Below are positions 7,129 through 13,059 of a stretch of 21,529 nucleotides of DNA, piece after piece (the stretch's first letter is position 1; every line of letters begins with the position of its first letter). Made by a program: the position numbers and the translations under genes. Below the pieces are notes generated by a model, which had not been told where the DNA came from, ran no database searches, and saw only the letters and a list, made by a program, of their open reading frames with translations. This DNA comes from Candidatus Pacearchaeota archaeon UBA92. Its GTDB lineage: Archaea; Nanobdellota; Nanobdellia; Pacearchaeales; GW2011-AR1. Where the stretch lies: contig DANJ01000022.1 of NCBI GenBank assembly GCA_002497285.1, forward strand, positions 1-21,529, read 5' to 3'.

Positions 7129-7493
7129 TTTTTACCTCCTTTCATATCCCTTAAGATATGTATGCAATATTTAGACATATGGCTTTCGATTATATCCATT
7201 AAAGGCCCAAGGCTTTTATCATTAAGGGCATAATACATGAATTTGCCATCTCTTTCAGACAGAACAAAGCCGCATTCCTTTAATCTTCTCAAATCATGGC
7301 TCACCGCAGTCTGATTCATCTTCAATTCTTGCATGATTTCACCGACATTCTTTCTTCCTTTCCTTAGAAAATTTATTATTTTCAATCTTGGCTCAGAAAC
7401 AAGAGTCCCGAAGAATATCTTATACGCCCCATAGAGCTCATTCTCATCAAATCCTTCCTTATGGCATGAGTGTAATATGCTTTTGTTTATCAT
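7125..7493 (-). CDS. ArsR-family winged-helix repressor of the copper operon
   Basis: This is a 122-residue ArsR/SmtB-family regulator. The helix-turn-helix lies at about 47-72 (NVGEIMQELKMNQTAVSHDL) and the wing around FVLSERDGKFMYYAL. It sits first in the operon leading to the copper ATPase, so metal binding should relieve repression. The sequence lacks the classic ELCVCDL motif. Candidate ligands are His9-Cys10-His11 near the N terminus, Cys74 after the recognition helix, and Cys110/His112 near the C terminus, so the site would be an atypical one. The ATG at 7493 is about 27 bp from a TATA box, giving a leaderless mRNA, and a 7-bp inverted repeat overlaps that start, consistent with autorepression. 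Which metal it senses is inferred from copA. Confidence 0.9.
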   Translation of the reverse strand: MINKSILHSCHKEGFDENELYGAYKIFFGTLVSEPRLKIINFLRKGRKNVGEIMQELKMNQTAVSHDLRRLKECGFVLSERDGKFMYYALNDKSLGPLMDIIESHMSKYCIHILRDMKGGKK

Positions 7494-7513
7494 ATGTTTA
7501 TAGGGTACATATG
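7491..7513 (-). promoter_or_regulatory. Inverted repeat overlapping the arsR start, likely operator
   Basis: CATATGT (7491-7497) and ACATATG (7507-7513) form a perfect 7-bp inverted repeat separated by 9 bp. One arm contains the complement of the arsR start codon and the other lies just below the TATA box, so a bound repressor would block transcription start. Binding by the adjacent ArsR protein is inferred. Confidence 0.6.
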
Positions 7514-7515
7514 CC

Positions 7516-7524
7516 TATTTAAAT
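7516..7524 (-). promoter_or_regulatory. TATA box of the arsR-copA operon
   Basis: ATTTAAATA on the minus strand, centred about 27 bp before the ATG at 7493. Together with the adjoining inverted repeat it forms the only promoter seen for the seven-gene operon. Confidence 0.7.
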
Positions 7525-7535
7525 GTTTCTGTATC

Positions 7536-7973
7536 CTATTTCCTTAATAAAAATAGGGCTAAAAATAATAGAATTATTGATAAAACCTGAACTTCCAATC
7601 CTTGAAAAGGCAATGAAGCGAAGGTAAAAGATATTCCAAACAATCCTAAAATTAATGGAAATAACCCTGCAACGCATAGAGGACAAACTCCTGCCGCAAA
7701 CCCAGTCACGGTCCCAATACCTGCCAAAGCACTTTCTTTAATGCAATTTCTTCTTTCTTTATATCTAATGAAAATCAGAACAGAAAGAATGGAAACTAAA
7801 ACTCCAATAATCAATGACAAGGAAATAGAAACTCCAAGTTTAAACCAGCTAACTGTTTTGGAATAAACAAATATTAAAGGAATCGTCTGATAAAACCCGC
7901 TAAACAATATGTTTAAAGCCACGTACAAGAGAAAGATGCCTAAAAGCCAATAGATATATGACCTTTTTAGCAT
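7536..7973 (-). CDS. CxxC membrane protein of the LPFxGLE family (copy 1)
   Basis: This is a 145-residue membrane protein with about four helices. Near the end of a Gly-rich segment it has CPLC (97-100), then a helix, then LPFQGLE (121-127) and a last helix. The block GxxxGxCPxCxxGLxxLILGLFGxxxxxxxLPFxGLExQxxSI recurs in the proteins at 10160-10645 and 18636-19175, so these are paralogues. The CxxC, placed at a membrane boundary, could be a thiol-redox pair or a soft-metal site; neither is proven. I take the ATG at 7973, which follows the cupredoxin stop by one base; an upstream in-frame extension would overlap that gene. It is the last gene of the operon starting at 9053. The family has no name I can give. 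Confidence 0.85.
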   Translation of the reverse strand: MLKRSYIYWLLGIFLLYVALNILFSGFYQTIPLIFVYSKTVSWFKLGVSISLSLIIGVLVSILSVLIFIRYKERRNCIKESALAGIGTVTGFAAGVCPLCVAGLFPLILGLFGISFTFASLPFQGLEVQVLSIILLFLALFLLRK

Positions 7974-7974
7974 A

Positions 7975-8373
7975 CTATTCAACAATAATCTTCCCATAAC
8001 CCATCCCCATACTACATGAAAAAGTAAAAGTTCCTTTCTTATTCGGGGTAAATATAATTTTTTCATCCGGAGTTCTTGCATATTTAGAAACTCCCAAGTC
8101 CCTTATTGTAAATGCCCTTAAACAACCTACAACTTTATCATCAAGAGTTATTTCAACAGGCTGATTAGCTTTTACTTTAATTTCTGAGGGGTAATAGTTA
8201 TAATTTTTTTCACTAATCAAAACTTTCTGTATTTGTCCATTTCCCGCAATATTATCATTAATAACCTTGTCATTAACAACGCTAACATTGGAACTTCCAA
8301 CCATAAAGTATCCCGCAATTACTATTATAACCAGGATACCCAGAAAATACAATGTTGTTTTTTTTATTTTCAT
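7975..8373 (-). CDS. Membrane-anchored cupredoxin-like protein
   Basis: This is a 132-residue protein with an N-terminal membrane anchor or signal segment (about 8-26) and a single cupredoxin-like beta-sandwich domain (about 46-132). The family's closing motif appears as FTPNKKGTFTFSCSMGMGYGKIIV, with Cys120 and Met124 in the usual Cys/Met positions. The usual first His is replaced by Cys84 in VVGCLRAF, so the metal would be held by Cys84, Cys120 and Met122/Met124 rather than the blue-copper His-Cys-His-Met set. It should act outside the cytoplasmic membrane, binding or delivering copper. The start ATG at 8373 overlaps the upstream gene by 4 nt. A longer in-frame reading would run back into that gene and is rejected. 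Confidence 0.85.
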   Translation of the reverse strand: MKIKKTTLYFLGILVIIVIAGYFMVGSSNVSVVNDKVINDNIAGNGQIQKVLISEKNYNYYPSEIKVKANQPVEITLDDKVVGCLRAFTIRDLGVSKYARTPDEKIIFTPNKKGTFTFSCSMGMGYGKIIVE

Positions 8374-9053
8374 GTGAATAAAATACTCCTTGGTCCATAA
8401 ATCATAAAAATTATAGTAACTACAGTTAAAACAAAACTCCAAAATATCACAAATAATTCTCCATCATTATGCTTTCTTTCAGCTTCTCTTGTTTCCTGAT
8501 ACACCATATAATTCAATCCGAATAGTATGAATGCAGATATTGCTAAAACAACAACTCCTGCAGCCCTTAAATTATCATTATACATCATTACAGCAGTCAT
8601 TGCCCCCATTAAACCACCCATAAAACCGGCCATTGTTCCTTCCATCACACCCATAACTCCACAACATCTACCATTCCAAATTCCAAGACTTATACCGATA
8701 ACCATTCCAAACATACTTCCCCAGAACATTCCATTCGTTGCCCCAATAAAATACCCTGGTAAAAATCCAGCAATCATCCCTATAGTCATTCCAATCATCA
8801 TTCCAGACATGCAGGTAAATTCTCTATAAGCTCGAACATACCTTACAGAAGGAATTATCATAGAATAACCTAGCATGGCTAAAAATAAGAAAAACCCATA
8901 CTTAGGTCTGAAATCAGCAACATATTTCAATTTAAAGAAGTAAAGTATTCCTAGTAAAATAACCGAAACTGCAAGAGATATAAAAATTGTTTTTATCAGC
9001 TCCCCTTCCGCTTCTCCTCCGCTCAAGGATTTTGTGAATTCTTTGAATGTCAT
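8370..9053 (-). CDS. Met-rich polytopic membrane protein next to cupredoxin
   Basis: This is a 227-residue integral membrane protein with about six to seven helices. Its central part is remarkably rich in Met and Gly: CMSGMMIGMTIGM (81-93), RCCGVMGVMEGT (129-140) and MAGFMGGLMGAMTAVMM (141-157), with Cys81 and the Cys130-Cys131 pair. Methionines spaced three to four residues apart in transmembrane helices are a hallmark of Cu(I)/Ag(I) pathways, as in CtrA-type permeases, so copper binding or transport is a reasonable inference. No transporter family can be named with confidence. It is the first gene of a three-gene operon with the cupredoxin and a CxxC membrane protein. The ATG at 9053 is 27 bp from a TATA box and lies below the shared palindrome at 9091-9104. 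Confidence 0.8.
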   Translation of the reverse strand: MTFKEFTKSLSGGEAEGELIKTIFISLAVSVILLGILYFFKLKYVADFRPKYGFFLFLAMLGYSMIIPSVRYVRAYREFTCMSGMMIGMTIGMIAGFLPGYFIGATNGMFWGSMFGMVIGISLGIWNGRCCGVMGVMEGTMAGFMGGLMGAMTAVMMYNDNLRAAGVVVLAISAFILFGLNYMVYQETREAERKHNDGELFVIFWSFVLTVVTIIFMIYGPRSILFT

Positions 9054-9074
9054 AATATTTATTTCAAAATCTAA

Positions 9075-9084
9075 TATTTAAATT
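9075..9084 (-). promoter_or_regulatory. TATA box of the Met-rich/cupredoxin operon
   Basis: AATTTAAATA on the minus strand, centred about 27 bp before the ATG at 9053, implying a leaderless mRNA. Confidence 0.7.
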
Positions 9085-9090
9085 GTTGTA

Positions 9091-9104
9091 TGAAACTGGT
9101 TTCA
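9091..9104 (-). promoter_or_regulatory. Palindromic regulatory site, copy 1
   Basis: TGAAAC-TG-GTTTCA is an inverted repeat with 6-bp arms and a 2-bp centre, lying about 11 bp upstream of the centre of the TATA box at 9075-9084. The same palindrome, at nearly the same distance from the TATA box, occurs at 13805-13818 and 17609-17622, which marks it as a shared regulator-binding site. Confidence 0.75.
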
Positions 9105-9105
9105 A

Positions 9106-9192
9106 TCACAAGATATTAAAAATTTTCCTGAGGATAAGATTATCTTTTATTTTGCATTCTTCACAATAATATAATCCTTTCCTTTTCATCAT
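9106..9192 (-). CDS. Tiny CxxC peptide at the operon end, possible gene remnant
   Basis: An open frame of about 28 codons begins at ATGATG (9192/9189), with GGAG directly upstream, and ends at TGA 9106-9108. It encodes LYYCEECK near its N terminus, closely resembling the FYQCEDCK segment of the zinc-finger-like protein at 6678-6842, but it lacks the second Cys/His cluster. It follows the preceding gene by 17 bp and would be the last gene of the long operon starting at 13767. It may be a true micro-protein or a truncated copy of that family; no frameshifted remainder could be recognised. Confidence 0.4.
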   Translation of the reverse strand: MMKRKGLYYCEECKIKDNLILRKIFNIL

Positions 9193-9209
9193 CTCCTACA
9201 ATGATAATA

Positions 9210-9458
9210 TCAGACAAACTTGTTATAAACCCAAGCTACAAGCCATCCTGTGACGAGTCCCCAAACACCTGCTTCAATCATTCCGCCAATTATGCCTACA
9301 ACGCTTAGATTAAAAAACAAATGCATGTTCTGCATTGCTTCAACCATTCCCATATAGATTCCTAAGTTGCCTAAAATACCCAAGAGCAACATACATGAAG
9401 CAAACAAAATCGCAAGAGTATAAGCTAAAGCTTTTGCGTTCAATTCTTGTTTAACCAT
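9210..9458 (-). CDS. Small two-helix membrane protein (DUF5676/holin-like)
   Basis: This 82-residue membrane protein has two hydrophobic helices: residues 9-36, containing Cys22 and several Gly, and 50-80, Gly-rich and ending in AWVYNKFV. The pattern LNxKALA...GxxGIYMGMVE...GxxxGxIxGxxWGxxxGxxxAWxYNK resembles the small proteins often annotated as bacteriophage holin or DUF5676 in bacteria and archaea, a label that probably does not describe the function here. I take the ATG at 9458 because AAAGGATG lies seven bases upstream; the longer reading to 9491 would overlap the upstream gene and has no ribosome site. It follows the DUF302 gene by 19 bp in the long operon. The function is unknown. Confidence 0.75.
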   Translation of the reverse strand: MVKQELNAKALAYTLAILFASCMLLLGILGNLGIYMGMVEAMQNMHLFFNLSVVGIIGGMIEAGVWGLVTGWLVAWVYNKFV

Positions 9459-9477
9459 TTTTTTACATCCTTTCATA

Positions 9478-9861
9478 TTATAAATTATCAATCACTCTTT
9501 TTAATTTCTCTCCAACTTCTCCAGCAATCTCTTTCAATTCAGGATTATTGACCATCCCCATCGCTTCAGCAGGATTAATAGCACTCACAAAAACCTTATC
9601 TTTATCCTTGTAAATAATAACATTACAAGGCAATAATAATCCTATCTCTTTTTCAGCCTGTAGAGCCTTATATGCAAACGGAGGATTACAAGCACCCAGT
9701 ATCTTATAGTTTTTATAATCCACATCCAGTTTATTCTTCAAGGTTGTCTTAACATCTATCTCTGTTAAAACGCCAAATCCTTCCTTCTGCAATTCTTTTC
9801 TAACTCTGGCTTCCGCTTCTTCAAATCCTAAATTTATTTCTTTAGTATACCCATATCCCAT
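9478..9861 (-). CDS. DUF302 family protein
   Basis: This 127-residue soluble protein of the DUF302 family (PF03625) shows the family's GFGVLTEIDVKTTLKNKL segment (28-45), the conserved ILGACNPPFAYKAL (44-57) with Cys48, and GLLLPCNVIIY (74-84) with Cys79. DUF302 proteins are small alpha-beta proteins of unproven function that commonly sit beside thiol, sulfur and heavy-metal genes. A rhodanese gene directly upstream, with which it shares one base (TAATG), supports a role in sulfur or thiol handling. The ATG at 9861 is chosen over an upstream in-frame codon at 9891 because of that overlap and because the alignment starts there. It has no signal peptide, so it is cytoplasmic. Confidence 0.9.
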   Translation of the reverse strand: MGYGYTKEINLGFEEAEARVRKELQKEGFGVLTEIDVKTTLKNKLDVDYKNYKILGACNPPFAYKALQAEKEIGLLLPCNVIIYKDKDKVFVSAINPAEAMGMVNNPELKEIAGEVGEKLKRVIDNL

Positions 9862-10163
9862 TATTTTAATTCCCTTCCACTCCCTTCCCAAGATTTCATT
9901 CCACCACCTAAATCATAAACCTTATATCCTAACTTAGCCAACTGCTCAGAGATATGTTTAGATATAAAACCACGATAACAATAAACTAACAATTTATTAT
10001 TCTTACCGGGCAGTTTAGCCCTATAATCATCGAGGTTTTCTCCTAATTTAATAATCAAATCAGTTCCTTCAATTTCTTCAGGATATTCAATTGGAGCCTT
10101 AATAACAAATCCTTCACCCATCAATTTCTCAAACTCATCACAACTAATGCTTTTGAAATTCAT
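9861..10163 (-). CDS. Single-domain rhodanese-like sulfurtransferase
   Basis: This is a 100-residue single rhodanese domain. The catalytic loop is CYRGFIS (62-68), with Cys62 expected to carry the persulfide, preceded by the strand KLLVY and followed by the helix-strand pattern KLGYKVYDLGGGMKSW, the usual C-terminal signature (GYxVxxLxGGxxxW). The N-terminal half carries the other rhodanese strand (DLIIKL). It should be a cytoplasmic thiosulfate or persulfide sulfurtransferase. GGTGA lies four bases before the ATG, which overlaps the upstream gene stop by 4 nt; it also abuts DUF302 downstream. It sits in a long operon with CxxC membrane proteins, so persulfide exchange with them is possible but inferred. 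Confidence 0.92.
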   Translation of the reverse strand: MNFKSISCDEFEKLMGEGFVIKAPIEYPEEIEGTDLIIKLGENLDDYRAKLPGKNNKLLVYCYRGFISKHISEQLAKLGYKVYDLGGGMKSWEGSGRELK

Positions 10164-10645
10164 AGCTTCACCTTACACATGCCATCTATAGATTTTCCAG
10201 TTAAATATATGCTGATTCCCAATATGATAATGCTAACAAATTGCAATTCCAGACCTCTAAATGGAAGATAAGTCAAAGCTAAAGGCATTCCAATAAGCCC
10301 AAACAAAAATGCTCCACAAGTCGGACATCCAACTCCAAAAGCACCTATTCCTGCCCCGATAAAACCAAAAAAGCCCTTTCCCTCGACAGAATTATATAAG
10401 TTATATTTGTAAAGAATCATCATCAATAATATTCCTGTTAAAATCGATAAAAGAACAATGCTAAATACGCTTGTTGTGACAAAGGCTGTTCCAGACATCA
10501 TAACAGAAATCCAAATATCCTTGTCTGCAACTTTAACAACAAGCAAATAGTAAAACAAAGAAAATAAAACTCCAGAAGTAACTAAAAATCCAATCAAATA
10601 ATTCCTTTTACTCAAAACACTTCGAATAACATCCTCCGTACTCAT
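10160..10645 (-). CDS. CxxC membrane protein of the LPFxGLE family (copy 2)
   Basis: This 161-residue membrane protein has about four helices and the same C-terminal block as two other proteins in the window: a Gly-rich run GFIGAGIGAFGVG, then CPTC (107-110), a helix, LPFRGLELQ (127-135) and a final helix. An additional Cys occurs near the end (GMCKVKL). Compared with the copy at 7536, it has a longer N-terminal region containing about three helices. The CxxC could be a redox-active or metal site near the membrane face. The ATG at 10645 shares one base with the previous stop (TAATG) and has AAGGGTG upstream; an in-frame GTG at 10654 is less likely. The downstream rhodanese overlaps by 4 nt, so the two are translationally coupled. 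Confidence 0.85.
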   Translation of the reverse strand: MSTEDVIRSVLSKRNYLIGFLVTSGVLFSLFYYLLVVKVADKDIWISVMMSGTAFVTTSVFSIVLLSILTGILLMMILYKYNLYNSVEGKGFFGFIGAGIGAFGVGCPTCGAFLFGLIGMPLALTYLPFRGLELQFVSIIILGISIYLTGKSIDGMCKVKL

Positions 10646-10851
10646 TATAGACACCCTTTATAGATATCAGGATGATGTGACATATGCTCAGTCCATGCTT
10701 CTAAAGTTTGTCCATCAGGAGGATTACACTTATCTTCTGCTGAATTCCCAGAATCTCTAAAAGCGTAAATCATATTCGGGAAAAAGGTCATGACAAGAAG
10801 TCCAATAACCAGCAAAATTGCGATTGCATAAAAAAATATTTTTTTATCCAT
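10645..10851 (-). CDS. Small anchored protein with EHMSHHP and two Cys
   Basis: This is a 68-residue protein with one N-terminal membrane helix (about 5-25) and a short exported tail containing CNPPDGQTLEAWTEHMSHHPDIYKGC (Cys42 to Cys67). The tail has two cysteines and a His/Met cluster, EHMSHHP, well suited to copper binding or to forming one disulfide. I recognise it as a conserved small protein type in metal/thiol neighbourhoods but cannot name it. The true start is the ATG at 10851, since GGAGGTG lies about nine bases before it. The start lies inside the end of the upstream gene (8-nt overlap), an arrangement that couples their translation. Exported location is inferred from the single helix and basic N terminus. 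Confidence 0.8.
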   Translation of the reverse strand: MDKKIFFYAIAILLVIGLLVMTFFPNMIYAFRDSGNSAEDKCNPPDGQTLEAWTEHMSHHPDIYKGCL

Positions 10852-11290
10852 TATGACAAGCACCTCCTTTCATCTTTTTTTTATGATTAAACATCAGACC
10901 TATTCCAAAAAGATTAGATAAAATTCCAAAAGTTAAAAACCAACTTTGATATTTAACTAAAAATATCGAAATCCCGGAAACTCCAGCAATAGGAATCATC
11001 TGCAATAAAAAATGACTGCAACAAGCAATCATACTTCCTCCAGAAATAGTTCCAGTTCCAGCAACAGTTCCTGTAATCTGAGCAGTATGTTTAATTGAAG
11101 TAAAAAGACCTATCTGAATTCCGAAACCAATAGCAAGAGGAAAAATCAAATACCATAAACTCCTAAGATTAAAAAATGCAAATTCAACTCCTTGAAAAAG
11201 GCTTACGATAGACAAGTAAAAGATAAGCAACCCAATTCCGGCTAAAAGTCCGTATAATACGGAATTGCTTTTGCTTTGTATCTTATTCAA
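10844..11290 (-). CDS. Membrane protein with in-membrane CCSH motif
   Basis: This is a roughly 148-residue integral membrane protein with about four helices. The conserved-looking core is TGTISGGSMIACCSHFLLQMIP (about 77-98), carrying Cys90-Cys91-Ser-His93 and Met residues inside or next to a helix. It is followed by GVSGISIFLVKYQ and a last helix, then a tail ending GGACHNG with one more Cys and His. Paired Cys plus His and Met in a helix suggest a soft-metal path, loosely like MerT, but it is not a recognised MerT. The best start is a TTG at 11290 with GGAGTG five bases upstream, inside the end of the upstream gene (8-nt overlap); reading further upstream would enter that gene. It is one of the core members of the long operon. 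Confidence 0.75.
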   Translation of the reverse strand: MNKIQSKSNSVLYGLLAGIGLLIFYLSIVSLFQGVEFAFFNLRSLWYLIFPLAIGFGIQIGLFTSIKHTAQITGTVAGTGTISGGSMIACCSHFLLQMIPIAGVSGISIFLVKYQSWFLTFGILSNLFGIGLMFNHKKKMKGGACHNG

Positions 11291-11756
11291 GACAACACTC
11301 CAATAATTTCTTAACTGAATTAAATATCCCCTTGGATTCTTTGTCATTTGTTTTAACTTTTGCTTTATCTAAATTCAAACTCCAGAATAAACCATACAAT
11401 TCTGCTGAATCTTTATACATCTCTTTAGCTTCCTTGTCTTTTCCTTCATGCAACAACCTATTTCCAACCTCAAATAGTCTCATACTGCTTGCCAAGAAAT
11501 GTTTGCTCATGCACCACTTTTCGCTGTCATCATCTTTCTTCACAATCATAGCAAGAAGTTTCTTCCTTAATTCTCTGACAGTTTCAAGAGTCTTAAGGAA
11601 TTTTTCATCTTTAGTTTTTATATAACTGAAAAAACTATGTTCTTCTAAGCTAACCAAATTCATAATCCCAATAGATAAGTCTTCCCACGCAGAAATATCT
11701 AAACTGGATTTTTCTTTTATTTCATTTACTTTTTTGATAAAATTTTTTACTTCCAT
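11283..11756 (-). CDS. Hypothetical helical cytoplasmic protein with WCMSKH motif
   Basis: This is a soluble, largely helical 157-residue protein without membrane segments. Distinctive parts are EEHSFFSYIKTKDEKFL (38-54), the motif WCMSKHFLASSMRLFEVG (81-98) with Cys82 and His86, and a C-terminal Cys pair, ECCLE (153-157). The helical layout with repeated E/H positions is reminiscent of small four-helix metal-binding or adaptor proteins, but no family can be assigned. It is the only clearly cytoplasmic helical protein in a run of membrane proteins, so it might be a partner of one of them. It overlaps the upstream gene by 10 nt and the downstream TTG start by 8 nt. No strong ribosome site precedes its ATG, consistent with coupling. 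Confidence 0.75.
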   Translation of the reverse strand: MEVKNFIKKVNEIKEKSSLDISAWEDLSIGIMNLVSLEEHSFFSYIKTKDEKFLKTLETVRELRKKLLAMIVKKDDDSEKWCMSKHFLASSMRLFEVGNRLLHEGKDKEAKEMYKDSAELYGLFWSLNLDKAKVKTNDKESKGIFNSVKKLLECCLE

Positions 11757-12265
11757 AGGATAACCTGAATTATTAATGCAGAAACTAATAACAATGTGAA
11801 TGTAACTATAAGTCCCTGAAATGGAAGTCTTTTATTGGTCTTTTGCTTAATCTTTTTATTTAATCCAGGAGATGTGAAAGTTATCAATCCTCCAAGCAAT
11901 GTGCTCGCTAAAGAATAATTAACTGCATATGTCGTCCCATAAGAGCCAATGAAAGGGAGATATAATGGTCCTATAGCACTAAAAATAGGCATTAATGGAA
12001 TAATAGTTGATAAAAAGACAACAATTATGATTATCGCTTTTTGAAAAGGAATATATCTCTTCTTTGGAATTTTAGAAAACCACATTCCCATCGACATCGC
12101 AAAAGCTCCAATAAATAGGGCAACTATTATTTTGCTAATCCCAAGCCAAATAGCCCCTACAGCAACAGCTCCTGCACCGATTGTGCAAAGAGGACAATGG
12201 GCCATAACCCTAATAGAAAGGGTTAAAATAAGAATAGGTAAAAAAAACAAAAATTTCTTTTTCAT
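11747..12265 (-). CDS. Exported-N-terminus CPLC membrane protein
   Basis: This is a 172-residue membrane protein. A signal-like N-terminal helix (4-20) is followed at once by AHCPLCTIGAGAVAVGAIWLGI (22-43), placing His23 and the CPLC pair (24-27) at the start of the next helix. Two to three further helices follow, and after a basic loop (KKIKQKTNKR) a final helix begins LPFQGL (147-152), echoing the LPFxGLE motif of the other CxxC membrane proteins here, although with the cysteines at the opposite end. A CxxC at the outer membrane face could be a thiol-disulfide exchange or metal-binding site. It follows the DUF411 gene by one base and overlaps the next gene by 10 nt. The family is conserved-looking but unnamed. 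Confidence 0.8.
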   Translation of the reverse strand: MKKKFLFFLPILILTLSIRVMAHCPLCTIGAGAVAVGAIWLGISKIIVALFIGAFAMSMGMWFSKIPKKRYIPFQKAIIIIVVFLSTIIPLMPIFSAIGPLYLPFIGSYGTTYAVNYSLASTLLGGLITFTSPGLNKKIKQKTNKRLPFQGLIVTFTLLLVSALIIQVILWK

Positions 12266-12266
12266 A

Positions 12267-12749
12267 TTATATTCTCATCCACTCCTTGTAACTGCCATCA
12301 TGATTTACCGCATAAATAACAAAGTCTCCTTTTTTTTCTCCAGGCATTCCAGGAGATCCCGAAGGCATTCCAGGCATTGCAATTCCCTTTATATCTGGCT
12401 TTTCTTGCATCAATTTTTCAATAGCTTCTAATGGAATATGTCCCTCAATAAAATAATCGCCAATTATAGTAGTATGACAACTTTCTAGAGCCGAAGGAAT
12501 TCCATACTTTGCTTTTACTCCAGATAAACTTTCAAGGTTAATTATCTTAACATCATTATTTCCTTTTCTCTGAAAATAATTGACATAAACTCCACAACAT
12601 CCACAGCTCCCTGATTTGTAAATGCTCATATCTCCTTCATAATTTTTAAGAGTTTCAAAACCGCTTACATTACTGTTGCTAAATACAAAAACTACAACTC
12701 CAACTAGTATAAGGAGACCTATTCCCGAAAAGATTATTTTTTTACTCAT
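12267..12749 (-). CDS. DUF411 copper-associated protein, membrane-anchored
   Basis: This 160-residue DUF411 (PF04214) protein has an N-terminal membrane anchor (about 4-23). The family signatures are all present: YKSGSCGCCGVYVNYF (44-59) with CGCC at 49-52, LSGVKAKYGIPSALESCH (75-92) with Cys91, the short EGHIP (102-106) and the Gly/Met loop MPGMPSGSPGMPG (125-137). DUF411 proteins are thioredoxin-like proteins repeatedly found with copper-resistance genes and thought to bind copper. Here the domain would face outside the membrane. It lies 14 bp after the MVGGC-ending small protein and 1 bp before the CPLC membrane protein in the long operon. No ribosome site is obvious just before its ATG. 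Confidence 0.92.
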   Translation of the reverse strand: MSKKIIFSGIGLLILVGVVVFVFSNSNVSGFETLKNYEGDMSIYKSGSCGCCGVYVNYFQRKGNNDVKIINLESLSGVKAKYGIPSALESCHTTIIGDYFIEGHIPLEAIEKLMQEKPDIKGIAMPGMPSGSPGMPGEKKGDFVIYAVNHDGSYKEWMRI

Positions 12750-12763
12750 TTTGATAAGGTAAA

Positions 12764-13030
12764 TCAGCAGCCTCCAACCATTGCGCTCGAAGATGCAGAG
12801 CTTGCTGCAGCTTTTACAGTTTCAACACTCGCAGTCGTTCCAGACTTAAATGTCAAAAACAGCGCAACCACAAAAAGCAAACCAATCACTATCCATAGCA
12901 TAGTTCGTGAATTCATTTTTATTTTTCCTCCTTTCATTTCTTTACTTTCTGAAAAAGCATTATTTTTGAAAAATGAGGATTTGTTTAAATCCTTACAGCA
13001 ATTATTATCTTTATTATTACAACAATCCAT
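12764..13030 (-). CDS. Small anchored protein ending MVGGC, possible dual start
   Basis: This is an 88-residue protein read from the ATG at 13030, which has AGGAG about six bases upstream. The N-terminal part, MDCCNNKDNNCC, carries four cysteines; then come a polar linker, a membrane helix (about 43-61) and a short Ala/Ser-rich tail ending AMVGGC. An internal in-frame ATG at 12916 is preceded by a very good site (AAAGGAGG) and would give a 50-residue form, MNSRTMLWIVIG and onward, without the Cys-rich head. Either or both may be made. The MVGGC end is identical to that of the preceding gene product. A metal or thiol role is inferred from the Cys content and neighbours; no family is recognised. 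Confidence 0.7.
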   Translation of the reverse strand: MDCCNNKDNNCCKDLNKSSFFKNNAFSESKEMKGGKIKMNSRTMLWIVIGLLFVVALFLTFKSGTTASVETVKAAASSASSSAMVGGC

Positions 13031-13059
13031 CTTCGCTCCTGGTTATAAAAAAGGAAAGG

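Noticed and set aside
7536..8081. Longer reading of the CxxC membrane protein from 8081
   Set aside because: It would overlap the cupredoxin coding region by about 100 bp; the ATG at 7973 follows its stop directly and begins the first helix.
7975..8442. Longer cupredoxin reading from 8442
   Set aside because: The extra 23 residues lie inside the upstream gene; the ATG at 8373 forms a 4-nt overlap and begins a normal membrane anchor.
8527..8829. Plus-strand Pro/Ile-rich open frame
   Set aside because: Antisense shadow of the Met/Gly-rich membrane protein; low-complexity Ile-Pro composition follows from Gly/Met codons on the other strand.
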